This document shows positions 41,242 to 50,020 of a stretch of DNA of 64,000 nt, in pieces. Every line of letters starts with the position of its first letter. The first letter of the stretch is position 1. This stretch comes from JBFWRK01 sp050248955 (lineage in GTDB: Bacteria > Actinomycetota > Acidimicrobiia > Acidimicrobiales > Ilumatobacteraceae). The stretch covers positions 1-64,000 of the forward strand of contig JBFWRK010000014.1 of the NCBI GenBank assembly GCA_050248955.1, read 5' to 3'. Under the pieces are notes generated by a model that worked only from the letters and a program-made list of their open reading frames with translations, was not told the origin of the DNA and did no database searches. A program made the position numbers and the translations under genes.

Positions 41242-43416
41242 TCAGTGGCTGAAGTTGACGTGGGGGAGGATCTTCTGGAGCCACTTCGGGGCGTACCAGC
41301 TCTTCTCGCCGAGGAGCGCCATGGTGGCCGGGACGAGCATCACGCGGACGACGGTGGCGTCGAGAAAGACGGCCATGGCGAGGGTGAGGCCGAGCTCGGT
41401 CGGTGGGATGGGGCCGGTGACGCCGAAGGCGATGAACACGATGATCATGATGATCGCCGCGTTGGTGATCGGCCGGCCGGTGCGGGCGATGCCTTCACCG
41501 ATCGCCCGGCGGGTGTCGCCGGTGGCCTGGTAGCGCTCCTTGATCGCGGCGAGCAGGAACAGCTGGTAGTCCATCGAGAGGCCGAACAGCAGGGCGAAGA
41601 AGAACAACGGTGCCCAGGCATCGACGAACCCTTGGTGTTCGATGCCGATCAGGCTCGCTCCGTAGCCGTGCTGGAACACGAGCGTCGCGAACCCGAAGGC
41701 GGCGCCGACGGTGACCAGGTTCATCAGGATCGAGAAGGTGGCGATCACGATGCTGCGGAACACGATCAGCAGCAGCAGGAACGCGACCACCAAGATCACC
41801 GCGATCGCATATGGAGCACGATCGACGAGCACCTGGGTGAGGTCATGGTTCTGACCCGCCGGGCCGCCGACCTTCGCGCCCGGCACCGCAGTGTCGAGCT
41901 GGCCGCGCAGGGCCTCGACCATGTCGGCGGTGGCGGATTCGTCGATCTGGGTGCCGGGCACGACCCGCACCACGACACGCCCGGTGGCGGCCGGAGGAGC
42001 GACGATGCGGGCATCGACGACGTTGTCGGTGACCATCGCGATGTCGATCACCTTCTGGGCGTCAGCAGCATCGACGGTGACGTAGGCGGGGCCGGCAGCG
42101 CCGGGACCGAACGACTCGACGACCATGTCATAGCCGTCACGGCTGGTGTGCCCCGGATCGACGACCCGGGCTCCGGGCATGCCGAGCTTCATCCCGAACG
42201 ACGGGACGACCAGCACACCGAGGAGCACGAGACCGATGGCCAACGTGCGACCGGGGCGACGCAACGCGGCGCCGGTCCAGCGGGCCCAGCGGCCCTCGGC
42301 GACGATGTCGGGGTCCTTCTTGCCGCGGGCGACCAGCACCTTGTCGCCCATCGCGACCAGCACGGCAGGGAGCAGGGTGAGCGCTGCCAGGGCGACCGCG
42401 ATCACCGAGATGATCATGCCCAGGGCCATGGTCTGGAACACCATCACCGGCACGAGGAACACTGCCGCGAGCGATAGCACGACGGTCAGCGCCGACAGGA
42501 ACACCGCCTTGCCGGAGGTCGACATCGCGTTCTCGATCGCCTTGATCGCGTCTTTGCCCTCCACACGCTCCTCGCGGTAGCGGGACACGATGAACAAGCT
42601 GTAGTCGATACCGACCGCGAGGCCGATCATCATCGAGAAGTTCATCGACCACACCGAAATCGGCGAGATCAAGCTGAGCAGGTGCAGCGACGCGAACCCG
42701 GTCGCGATGCCGGCGATGGCAAGGATGAGCGGGATGCCGGCGGCGAGCAGCGCCCCGAATGCGATGAACAGCATGATCAGCGTCGGGAGCCCGGAGAGCA
42801 GCTCGGCCTTGTGCAGCGCCTCTTCGTTCATCTGGTTGAAGTCGGCCCACACCGGCCACTCGCCGGTCACCTCGGCCGTCGCACCATCAGCGATGGTCAA
42901 CTCGCCGACGAACTCGCCGAGCTCGCCGGCAGCCTCGGGACGGTCCTTGTCCTCGCCGATCTCCTGCTCGACCGGCACCAACGCCGTCAACCCGTCCTGG
43001 GAGATCATCCCCGCCTCGGGCGGCATCGACAGCGGATCCGCGACCGACAGCACGCGCGGCCCGTTCGCCAACTCCGCTTCCAGCGCCTGCAGACCGGCTG
43101 GGTCGTCCGCAATCGGGGTGTCCTGCCGGTAGACGACGATCGGGTTCTCCGCACCGAGCGCCGGGAAGTCCTCGCGGAGCTCCATCCGCACCTGCTCGGC
43201 GGTCGAGCCCTTCGCATCCCAACCGGCACCAGACAGCGCCTTGGTCAACGTGATCGCCAACGGCGCAGCAGCCAACGTGACCACCAGCCACACCAAGATC
43301 ACCGCCCGGCGATGCCGCGCCATCGAGGCGGCGAGACGCGAGAACAGCGCTCGCTCGTCGGGATCGTGTGACGGCTCGTGTTCGACGGGCAACGTCGTGT
43401 CGGTGGCAGTGCTCAC
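41242..43416 (-). CDS. MMPL-family RND transporter
   Basis: The 724-residue protein has two homologous MMPL halves, each an exposed loop followed by about five helices (SMMIGLAVGIDYSLFIVSRYREE with the proton-relay GIDY in half 1; FALLFGLSMDYQLFLLAAIKERY with MDY in half 2). It is predicted to export a lipid or hydrophobic compound. GTG 43416 is chosen: the predicted start of transcription lies near 43447, downstream of the alternative ATG at 43482, and AGGAG precedes GTG 43416. The DUF2892 gene follows. Confidence 0.9.
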   Translation of the reverse strand: MSTATDTTLPVEHEPSHDPDERALFSRLAASMARHRRAVILVWLVVTLAAAPLAITLTKALSGAGWDAKGSTAEQVRMELREDFPALGAENPIVVYRQDTPIADDPAGLQALEAELANGPRVLSVADPLSMPPEAGMISQDGLTALVPVEQEIGEDKDRPEAAGELGEFVGELTIADGATAEVTGEWPVWADFNQMNEEALHKAELLSGLPTLIMLFIAFGALLAAGIPLILAIAGIATGFASLHLLSLISPISVWSMNFSMMIGLAVGIDYSLFIVSRYREERVEGKDAIKAIENAMSTSGKAVFLSALTVVLSLAAVFLVPVMVFQTMALGMIISVIAVALAALTLLPAVLVAMGDKVLVARGKKDPDIVAEGRWARWTGAALRRPGRTLAIGLVLLGVLVVPSFGMKLGMPGARVVDPGHTSRDGYDMVVESFGPGAAGPAYVTVDAADAQKVIDIAMVTDNVVDARIVAPPAATGRVVVRVVPGTQIDESATADMVEALRGQLDTAVPGAKVGGPAGQNHDLTQVLVDRAPYAIAVILVVAFLLLLIVFRSIVIATFSILMNLVTVGAAFGFATLVFQHGYGASLIGIEHQGFVDAWAPLFFFALLFGLSMDYQLFLLAAIKERYQATGDTRRAIGEGIARTGRPITNAAIIMIIVFIAFGVTGPIPPTELGLTLAMAVFLDATVVRVMLVPATMALLGEKSWYAPKWLQKILPHVNFSH

Positions 43417-43453
43417 AGGGGTCGGCTCCTCGCTCCGGCTGAAGTACGAGTCG

Positions 43454-43482
43454 ACTATACCCCCTGGGGTATCTGAACACAA
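43454..43482 (-). promoter_or_regulatory. MMPL/DUF2892 promoter with CsoR/CstR-like operator
   Basis: On the minus strand TTGTGT (43482-43477) and TATAGT (43459-43454) are 17 bp apart, a strong promoter. Between and across the -10 lies ATACCCC-CT-GGGGTAT (43457-43472), with perfect 7-bp arms. This G/C-tract palindrome is the form bound by CsoR/CstR-family repressors, which respond to Cu(I) or reactive sulfur. No such regulator gene is in the window. Confidence 0.65.
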
Positions 43483-43573
43483 ACCCCCTGGAGCGGCACC
43501 TCACATCGTGAGGACCGATCGCACGCCTTTCGAGCATCGTCGCCGTCCGGGCGACGCGTCGAAAGGAATGGAC

Positions 43574-44389
43574 ATGACGATCGATTTAGGGAACGCGTCG
43601 GCGCAGGTGCGGGGCACCGCCGCGGCGGGCGGCTTGCACGTCGAGGAGTGGGGCACCGGTGTGCCGGTCGTGCTCGTGCACGGCTCGTTGGCGACCGGCG
43701 CCGAGGAGTGGGAGGCCCAGCGCCCGCTCGCCGAGGAGGGATATCGCCTCGTGGTGCTCGACCGGCGCGGGTACGGGCAGAGTCCGTTCGCGACCGGGGA
43801 GGACTACGTCGTCGACGCCGACGACATCGTCGAGCTGATGGGCGACGGCGCCCATCTTGTCGGGCATTCCTACGGTGGCCTGGGCGTCATGCTCGCCGCC
43901 GCCCGCCGCCCCGACGCCACGAAGTCATTGACCCTGCTCGAGGCACCCGCGTTGATGGCAGCGGATCCCGATCCCGCCTGGCAGGCCCTCGTGGACGAGG
44001 TGCGTGACTTGTGGGGGCAGGACATCCCCGACGAAGAGTGGGTCGTCCGCTTCCTGAAGGCCGTCGGGAGCGACCCCGATCAGTTCCCGCCGGAGATGTT
44101 GGCGGCTGCCGTGCCGCTCGTGCCGGTGTTCCGTCGGGGGCGGCCGTTCTACGACGCCGAGTTGCCGCTCGCCGAGCTGGCTGCGGCTCGATTCCCGAAG
44201 CTCGTTGTGTCCGGGGGACACAACGTGGGCTTCGACCGCATGTGTGCGGCCCTCGCCCGACGGATCGGCGCCGTGCAGACCATCATCGAGGGTGCCGGTC
44301 ACGAGATCCAGTTCACAGGTCATCCGATCAACCAGGCACTGCTCACGCTGTGGCGCTCGGCCGACGAGACACCCGCACAGCGCCTGTAG
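43574..44389 (+). CDS. alpha/beta hydrolase
   Basis: The 271-residue protein has oxyanion loop VHGSLATG (about 38), nucleophile GHSYGG (about residue 97), and final His in GAGHEIQF (about 238). The acid residue is less obvious (GGHNVGFD takes the usual position). ATG 43574 is preferred because AAAGGA lies 6 bp before it; ATG 43568 would be overlapped by that site. It is divergent from the MMPL gene and may share control by the operator there. Substrate unknown. Confidence 0.82.
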   Translation: MTIDLGNASAQVRGTAAAGGLHVEEWGTGVPVVLVHGSLATGAEEWEAQRPLAEEGYRLVVLDRRGYGQSPFATGEDYVVDADDIVELMGDGAHLVGHSYGGLGVMLAAARRPDATKSLTLLEAPALMAADPDPAWQALVDEVRDLWGQDIPDEEWVVRFLKAVGSDPDQFPPEMLAAAVPLVPVFRRGRPFYDAELPLAELAAARFPKLVVSGGHNVGFDRMCAALARRIGAVQTIIEGAGHEIQFTGHPINQALLTLWRSADETPAQRL

Positions 44390-44457
44390 CGCGCGCTGCT
44401 CGACCGGCCGGACCGCCGCACGGCAACGTGGCTGCTCGGCGGGACCGCGCGCCCCGG

Positions 44458-47121
44458 TCAGCGCGATGGAGCCCGTTCGACGTGCCAGGTCGTGTCGTCG
44501 GGCGGCGTGTAGCTGCAGTAGAGCCCGGTGGACACGGATGCCCGGAGGTGGCGGCCGAGCTCGGGGTGGGCGTCCGCGAGCTGACGCATCGTGCTGCGCA
44601 GGCGTTGTGTGACCGCGGTGCGGGCGCGCTCGGCGGTCCCGGAGGTCCGCCGCGTGCGGCCGCCAAGGCCGACGACGGCCGTGAGGTGGTCCACCAGTGC
44701 GTCGAGCTCGGCCTGGGCGCGCTCGACGCGGGCGAGGTCGTGGGCCATCTCGGCGTCGTCGACCTCCTCCTGCAGGTCGCGGATCCGGGTCTCGTACGCA
44801 CGCCGGGCAGCGGCGTCGATCACTTCGCCGGTCGAGGCCTCCTGTGCACCCGCGCCGGTGAGATCGAGGCAGTGGTGCTCGCGGCCCGGCGAGGCCAGCA
44901 GCACGGCGAGATCGGCCATCCCCTTGGAGGCGCGGACCGTCACGATTCGTCCGCGGTAGCTCGCCTCCCACACCGGCCCGCGCTCGACGAGTGATGGCGA
45001 CGCCTCGTCCGCTCCAGGCGCGCGGGCGGGAAGGGCGGCGTCGGTGACCGGCGGTGCGGCGGCGAGGAGGCGGACGACCATGGTGATGGCTTCGCGCCGG
45101 TCCAACGGTCGTGCGTCGACGGCGGGGAGCGGCACGAGGTCGTACCCGGCGCCCACGAGGGTCGCCGTGGGCAGCGCCGCCGCGGTGTTCGCGAGCTGCC
45201 CCCAGGAGGCGTCACCGACCCGATGGGCGAGCACTGCGGCGACGTCGACGACGAGGCGGGCGTGCGAGATCGCGCCGCGCTCGAGCACGTCGTCGAGAAG
45301 CTCGGCAACGGTGGCCCGCGCCGCGTCGACGTCGTCGAGGAGGAGCTCGGCGAACGCGCGTGAACGGAGGTTGACCGCGACGCCGATCGGATAGTCGATG
45401 CGACGCGACATCTCGAGCGCGTCCTTGATCTCCTCCAGCGCCGACGGGGGATCGACCCGTAGACGGACCCAGCCCAGACACGAGCGCGCCCACGCCTCGT
45501 TGATGACCGACCCGATGCGGACCGACTCTTCGACGCTCGCGCGGAGGGCCTGCAGCGCGTCGTCGACGCACCCGTCGTCGGCGGAAGCCTGCGCGTAGGC
45601 GACGTCGAGCTCGACGGCCATCGCCGGCATGTCGAGTTGCCTGGCCACGTCGGCGCCGTCGCGGAACGCGGCGAGCGCTCCTGGCACGTCGCCCACGGCG
45701 CGACGGGCCTGGCCGAGGACGCGCCGCAGCGTCACCGCAGCCAGTGACGGTGCGGCGAGCGAGGACGACGTCGACTCGGCGAGGGCGATGGCGCGGTCCG
45801 GCTCGCCCGAGACGTACTCGGCCGTGGCCAGCGTTGCCACGGCCGCGCCGGCGACGCTGCTGCCGTCGAACGGCCAACGCTCGATCGTCTGGCGCCCGAC
45901 GATCACCACGTCGTCGGCGCGGCCCTGGTGGACGACCGACCACATGGACGCGCACAGCCGCCATGCACGCTGCGGGTCGCTGTCGTGACGGTTGCACCAG
46001 CGCAGCGCCTCGGCAAGGTCGTCGTACGCGCGCACCATCTCGCGCACGAGCTCCGGGCGCCACGCGGCGGTCGCGCCGCGCAGGGTCTCGCGTGCGCGCT
46101 GCAGCGCCTGATCGGCGAAGCGGTCGAAGGCGGCGTCGCGCCCACCGCGCGCCTCGAGCTGTGCCAGTGCGAACCGCCGCACGCTCTCGAGCAGGCGGTA
46201 CCGCGTCGATGGGCCGGAGGTGTCGGCCACCATCAGCGAGGCGTGGACGAGCTCGTCGACCAGGGCGTCGAAGCGCTGGTCGTCGCCGTCGAAGCCCGCC
46301 AGCCGGCGGGCGGCACCGGCATCGAACGGTCCGGCGAACACGGCGAGGTGCTCGAGCAGGTCGCGCTCGTCCTGGCCCAGGAGGTCGTAGGACCATCGGA
46401 TCGTCTCCGCCACGCTGCGGTGGCGGGCCGTACCGCGGAACCGCGGCCGATCGAGCACGTCGGTGCCACGGCGGAGGCGTTCGGCGATCTCGGCAGGGCT
46501 CATCGTGCGTGCTCGCGCGGCGGCGATCTCGAGCGCGAGCGGGAGCCCGTCCAGCCGGCCGCACAAGTCCACGACGGCATCGAGATCGGCACCGTCGATG
46601 CGCACGCCGGCCTCGCGGGCGCGCTCGAGGAACAGCTCCACCGCCGGCCACGCCAGCGGATCGGGCGTGCCAGCGGCCGGCACCTCGAACGGCGCCAGTG
46701 CCACCACCGACTCGCCGGGCAGCTCCAGCGGCGAACGGCTGGTGGCCAGCACGGTCGGTTGCTCGCAGACCTCGAGGATGTGCCCGATCGTGCGGGCCGC
46801 CGCCTCCAGGAGGTGCTCGCAGTTGTCGACCAGCAGCAGCACCTTGCGATCGCCGGGTGCGTCGAGCAGCGCCTGGAACGACTCGAAGCCGAGCTGCGCG
46901 GCGAGCGCGCCCGGGACGGCGCCGGCATCGTCGACGCGGGTGAGGTCCACGCTGCGCGAACCGAGCGCGAAGCGATCTGCGGCGCGCGCCACCGCTTCGT
47001 TGGCGAGTGCCGTCTTGCCCACACCGCCCGGCCCGATCAACGTGACGAGACGCCCGGCCTGCAGCCGGCGGTCGACGTCGTCGAGCTCGTGGTCACGACC
47101 GAGCAGCCGCGTTCCCCACAC
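44458..47121 (-). CDS. NB-ARC/STAND ATPase without a visible DNA-binding domain
   Basis: The 887-residue protein starts directly with the nucleotide-binding domain: Walker A GPGGVGKTA (30-38), Walker B KVLLLVDNCEHL (93-104), GLPLALEIAAARA, then a long helical-repeat region (about 330-660). The C-terminal region (about 700-880) reads RGRIVTVRASKGMADLAVLL then a coiled stretch IRDLQEEVDDAEMAHDL and LGRHLRASVSTGLYCSY, shared with actinobacterial 'predicted ATPase' regulators. Most relatives carry an N-terminal SARP or cyclase or a C-terminal LuxR module. None is seen, so its output is unclear. Confidence 0.8.
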   Translation of the reverse strand: MWGTRLLGRDHELDDVDRRLQAGRLVTLIGPGGVGKTALANEAVARAADRFALGSRSVDLTRVDDAGAVPGALAAQLGFESFQALLDAPGDRKVLLLVDNCEHLLEAAARTIGHILEVCEQPTVLATSRSPLELPGESVVALAPFEVPAAGTPDPLAWPAVELFLERAREAGVRIDGADLDAVVDLCGRLDGLPLALEIAAARARTMSPAEIAERLRRGTDVLDRPRFRGTARHRSVAETIRWSYDLLGQDERDLLEHLAVFAGPFDAGAARRLAGFDGDDQRFDALVDELVHASLMVADTSGPSTRYRLLESVRRFALAQLEARGGRDAAFDRFADQALQRARETLRGATAAWRPELVREMVRAYDDLAEALRWCNRHDSDPQRAWRLCASMWSVVHQGRADDVVIVGRQTIERWPFDGSSVAGAAVATLATAEYVSGEPDRAIALAESTSSSLAAPSLAAVTLRRVLGQARRAVGDVPGALAAFRDGADVARQLDMPAMAVELDVAYAQASADDGCVDDALQALRASVEESVRIGSVINEAWARSCLGWVRLRVDPPSALEEIKDALEMSRRIDYPIGVAVNLRSRAFAELLLDDVDAARATVAELLDDVLERGAISHARLVVDVAAVLAHRVGDASWGQLANTAAALPTATLVGAGYDLVPLPAVDARPLDRREAITMVVRLLAAAPPVTDAALPARAPGADEASPSLVERGPVWEASYRGRIVTVRASKGMADLAVLLASPGREHHCLDLTGAGAQEASTGEVIDAAARRAYETRIRDLQEEVDDAEMAHDLARVERAQAELDALVDHLTAVVGLGGRTRRTSGTAERARTAVTQRLRSTMRQLADAHPELGRHLRASVSTGLYCSYTPPDDTTWHVERAPSR

Positions 47122-47260
47122 GGCGCCAGCCTAGAGAACACGGAGAACATGCCCTCGGCGAGGCTGCGTGACGCCGTTCTGACGTCGTGCGATCCGATCT
47201 CACGCCTCCAGTGCGACACCGACGACCGGCCGTCCGCCGGTCCGGACAAGGAGGAACCCC

Positions 47261-48196
47261 ATGGCCCTGCCCCAGCTCTCCGCACCGCTGACGATCACCG
47301 ACGGCGGACTCGAGACGACGCTCGTGTACCAGCACGGGATCGACCTGCCCGACTTCGCCGCATTCCCGCTGCTCGACACCGCGGCCGGCCGCGCCGCGCT
47401 CGCCGCCTACTACGAGCCGTACCTCGCCCTCGGCCGGCGGCTCGGCGTCGCCGTGGTGGTCGACACGCCGACGTGGCGGGCGAACCTGGACTGGGGCGCA
47501 CGCCTCGGCTACGACGCGATCCGGCTCGCCGCCGTCAACCGGCGCGCCGTCGAGTACGTCCGAGAGCTCGCGACCAGCGGTCCCGATGGTCCGGTGGAGC
47601 ACGTCGTCGATGGCGTGGTGGGCCCGCGCGGCGACGGCTACGTGGTCGGCGAGACCATGTCGGCGTCCGAGGCCGCGGCGTACCACGGCCTGCAAGCCCG
47701 TGCCTTCGCGGAGTCCGGCGCGGCGATGATGACCGGCGTCACGATGACCTACGTCGACGAGGCGATCGGCGTGACCCGAGCTGCCAGCTCGGTCGGGCTA
47801 CCGGTGGTGATCTCGTTCACCGTGGAGACCGACGGCGCCCTGCCGTCGGGGGAGGCGCTCGACAACGCCATCGCTCGCGTGGACGACGCGACCGACGGGG
47901 CACCCACCTACTACATGGTCAACTGCGCCCACCCCACGCACTTCGCCGAGCAGCTCACCCCGGGTGCCCCGTGGCTGGCGCGAGTGAAGGCGATCCGCGC
48001 CAACGCCTCGTGCAGCAGCCATGCCGAGCTCGACGCGGCGACCGAGCTCGACCGCGGCAACGTGGCCGATCTCACCGACTGGTACGGCCGGTTGCACTCG
48101 ATCCTGCCCGATCTGCGGGTGGTCGGCGGGTGCTGCGGCACCGACCACGAGCACGTCACGGCCATCGCCGAGGCCCTGGTGGGAGTGCGGTCGTGA
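47261..48196 (+). CDS. homocysteine S-methyltransferase family protein
   Basis: The 311-residue TIM-barrel protein has the zinc thiolates of the family: Cys222 in VNCAHP and Cys291/Cys292 in VVGGCCGTD. ITDGGLETTLVYQHG lies at the start. Members move a methyl group from S-methylmethionine, SAM or betaine to homocysteine. The sequence alone does not fix the donor. AAGGAGGAA lies 5-6 bp before the ATG. It follows the divergent NB-ARC gene by 139 bp, a gap with no other gene. Confidence 0.88.
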   Translation: MALPQLSAPLTITDGGLETTLVYQHGIDLPDFAAFPLLDTAAGRAALAAYYEPYLALGRRLGVAVVVDTPTWRANLDWGARLGYDAIRLAAVNRRAVEYVRELATSGPDGPVEHVVDGVVGPRGDGYVVGETMSASEAAAYHGLQARAFAESGAAMMTGVTMTYVDEAIGVTRAASSVGLPVVISFTVETDGALPSGEALDNAIARVDDATDGAPTYYMVNCAHPTHFAEQLTPGAPWLARVKAIRANASCSSHAELDAATELDRGNVADLTDWYGRLHSILPDLRVVGGCCGTDHEHVTAIAEALVGVRS

Positions 48197-48254
48197 ACCG
48201 CTACGAGACCGTCGAGGGGCAGGTACTGGGTGCGTGCGCCGACTCGGCCGTGTC

Positions 48255-48641
48255 TCAAGCTCGGGCGACGACCACGCCGACGTCGTTGTGCTGGACGAGT
48301 GCGGTGAGGTCATCGGGATCACTCGTGAGGACGATCGGTTCGAGGCAGCTGGTTGCGTATGCGGCCACGATGGCGTCGGTCGCCGAGATCGTGGCGGCGC
48401 GGCCCGTGCGGGTGCGCAACACGGCGGCCTCCCGGCCAAGCTGTTCTGCAACCGGTCGGACCTGGCACATCCGAAGCAGCTGATTCTCGTGGAAGTCCCG
48501 GCGATGGTCACCGGTGAGCGCTTCCGCAAGCACCACCGCCGGGACGTGCGGCGGCCAGAGGCCGCGTCGGCGGAGCTCGGCCAATCGCGCCCGTCGCCCG
48601 GCCAGGGCGCTGATCGCTCCGCTGTCCAAGATGAGCGTCAT
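48255..48641 (-). CDS. vapC: VapC-type PIN-domain toxin
   Basis: The 128-residue PIN domain keeps the four acids that bind Mg for RNA cleavage: Asp6 (LILDSG), Glu40 (VLAEAL), Asp89 (SATDAIVA) and Asp108 (TSDPDDL). VapC toxins usually cut tRNA or rRNA. The ATG at 48641 overlaps the antitoxin stop (ATGA). The toxin looks intact. Confidence 0.88.
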   Translation of the reverse strand: MTLILDSGAISALAGRRARLAELRRRGLWPPHVPAVVLAEALTGDHRRDFHENQLLRMCQVRPVAEQLGREAAVLRTRTGRAATISATDAIVAAYATSCLEPIVLTSDPDDLTALVQHNDVGVVVARA

Positions 48642-48907
48642 GCGCTGCGGCGACGCCGCCTGGCGGCGGTGCTGCTCAGCGCCGCGGTCACGAGTTCATC
48701 GGCCCATTGCGCCGCCTCGGCAGCCTCATCAGCTGGGATCGGCCCGAGGTCGGCTTCGAGCCGCGCGAGGTAGTCGTCGAGGGCGGCGATCTTGCGTCGA
48801 CGATCGAGCTCTTCGACCAGGGCTGCAGTGGCGACACGAGACACGTTGAGGCCGACTGCCTTGGCGTCGGCGGCGATGTCGTCCGGAACCGTGATGTTCA
48901 CTCGCAT
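48638..48907 (-). CDS. vapB: antitoxin of the VapBC pair
   Basis: The 89-residue protein has an N-terminal ribbon-helix-helix of CcdA/VapB type (MRVNITVPDDIAADAKAVGLNVSRVA) and a toxin-binding C-terminal helix region ending in a basic tail. It neutralises VapC and, as a dimer, should repress its own promoter. ATG 48907 is chosen because the RHH strand starts there; ATG 48916 is possible. Confidence 0.82.
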   Translation of the reverse strand: MRVNITVPDDIAADAKAVGLNVSRVATAALVEELDRRRKIAALDDYLARLEADLGPIPADEAAEAAQWADELVTAALSSTAARRRRRSA

Positions 48908-48908
48908 G

Positions 48909-48922
48909 ATGCGCATTCTATA
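48909..48922 (-). promoter_or_regulatory. vapBC promoter -10 and palindrome
   Basis: TATAGA on the minus strand (48922-48917) would start transcription about 48910, only 3 nt from ATG 48907, so the mRNA may be leaderless. The perfect palindrome ATGCGCAT (48909-48916) overlaps the start site and fits an autorepression operator. Confidence 0.45.
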
Positions 48923-49055
48923 CACATCGACGGGCATGGTGATGGTTGTGCCGTGCCCGGAATCCACCGGACAGCGAAGGCATTTCGTAGAACGGGCCGT
49001 TGCCCTTCGCCGCATGCGCCGCAGGCGTCCCTGCGATCTCTTGCTGACAAGGACG

Positions 49056-49829
49056 TCACGCGATGGCGAAGCCCCCGTCGATCGTGAAACTGTCGCCGGA
49101 GTGGTACGCGGAGGCGGAGCTCGCCAAGTAGACAGCGATCCCGGCAAGATCGGCCGGCACTCCCCACCGGCGCGCGGGGACGCGCGGCAACAGTCGCTGC
49201 TCGGCTGCTGCCGACGTGAACGTGCTCTCGCTCATCGGGGTGAGGATCGCCCCGGGCAGGATCGCGTTCGCGCGGATCCGATGGCGCGCCAACTCGACGG
49301 CCAGCGTGCGGACGAGCGCGCCGACGGCCGCTTTCGATGCTGCGTAATGGCTGCTGCGGGAGACGCCCTCCGTCGCTGCCAGCGACGAGGTCGCGATGAG
49401 GCTTCCACCTCCGCCACGTTCGATCATGTGGCGAGCGACCGCACGCATCGTGAGGAAGGTTCCCTCCGCGTTCACCCGCATGACGCGCCGCCACTCCGCG
49501 AGCGTGAGGTCCACGAGGAGCGAATGCCCGCCGATGCCCGCATTCGCGAAGCACGAGTCGATCTGCCCGAGGCCGGTGAGCGTCTCGGCGGTGGCAGCGG
49601 CGACCTGCTGCTCATCGCCGACGTCGCACACGACCGGCAGCACCCGTTGACCGTGGCGACGCAGCTCGTCGGCAGCCTCCTCGTTACGCGCAGCGTTCGA
49701 GCCCCAGATCGCGACAGCCGCGCCCGCTGAAGCGAGTCCTGCTGCCATCCCGAACCCGATCCCGCTGTTCCCACCTGTGACCAGCGCAACGTGTCCGCGG
49801 AGGTCGAACGGATGTGAGTTGGATGTCAC
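49056..49829 (-). CDS. short-chain dehydrogenase/reductase
   Basis: The 257-residue classical SDR has cofactor motif TGGNSGIG (18-25), NAG (96-98), catalytic Ser near 149, and YxxxK with Tyr162 and Lys166. It ends in the family tail SGDSFTIDGG. It probably oxidises a hydroxy-acid or sugar-acid intermediate with NAD(P). GTG 49829 has GGAG upstream and overlaps the end of the CaiB fragment. It is the last gene of the leftward catabolic unit cupin-IlvD-VOC-fragment-SDR. Confidence 0.9.
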   Translation of the reverse strand: MTSNSHPFDLRGHVALVTGGNSGIGFGMAAGLASAGAAVAIWGSNAARNEEAADELRRHGQRVLPVVCDVGDEQQVAAATAETLTGLGQIDSCFANAGIGGHSLLVDLTLAEWRRVMRVNAEGTFLTMRAVARHMIERGGGGSLIATSSLAATEGVSRSSHYAASKAAVGALVRTLAVELARHRIRANAILPGAILTPMSESTFTSAAAEQRLLPRVPARRWGVPADLAGIAVYLASSASAYHSGDSFTIDGGFAIA

Positions 49830-50020
49830 GTCGGTGCTCCGATCTGAGGTGTGACGCCCGGATCGCGTTCCTTGACAGCGGGCGTCCTCGCTGTGACGCC
49901 GACGTACCCGTCCGAGTCGCACTCGATGAGGAACGACGGCCCGCTGTTGATCGCGGAGTTCTGGGTGCGGGCGTCGCCCTGGTACTCGTACATGACGGCG
50001 ACTCGTGTCGGGTTGTTCAT
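49826..50020 (-). pseudogene. 64-residue fragment resembling CaiB/BaiF CoA-transferase
   Basis: This short frame reads YEYQGDARTQNS and SGPSFLIECDSDGYVGVTA. The stretch lines up with EFRGDIGTRHTDY and TGPSFNLRCKDGYVGVNV of the full CaiB protein at 60543-62993 and with the family block upstream of the active region. It has neither the N-terminal nucleotide fold nor the rest. It keeps a start (ATG 50020) and couples the VOC and SDR genes by 1-bp and 4-bp overlaps, so it may still be translated. Confidence 0.55.

Noticed and set aside
43241..43573. Longer hydrolase frame starting inside the MMPL gene
   Set aside because: The extension is antisense to MMPL coding sequence, and the ribosome site lies at 43562.
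44390..44457. Possible terminator between the convergent hydrolase and NB-ARC genes
   Set aside because: Only short GC-rich symmetries are present, with no convincing stem.
48923..49055. Possible gene relic between vapBC and the SDR (a frame reading GNGPFYEMPSLSGG)
   Set aside because: Too short and no family match I can defend.
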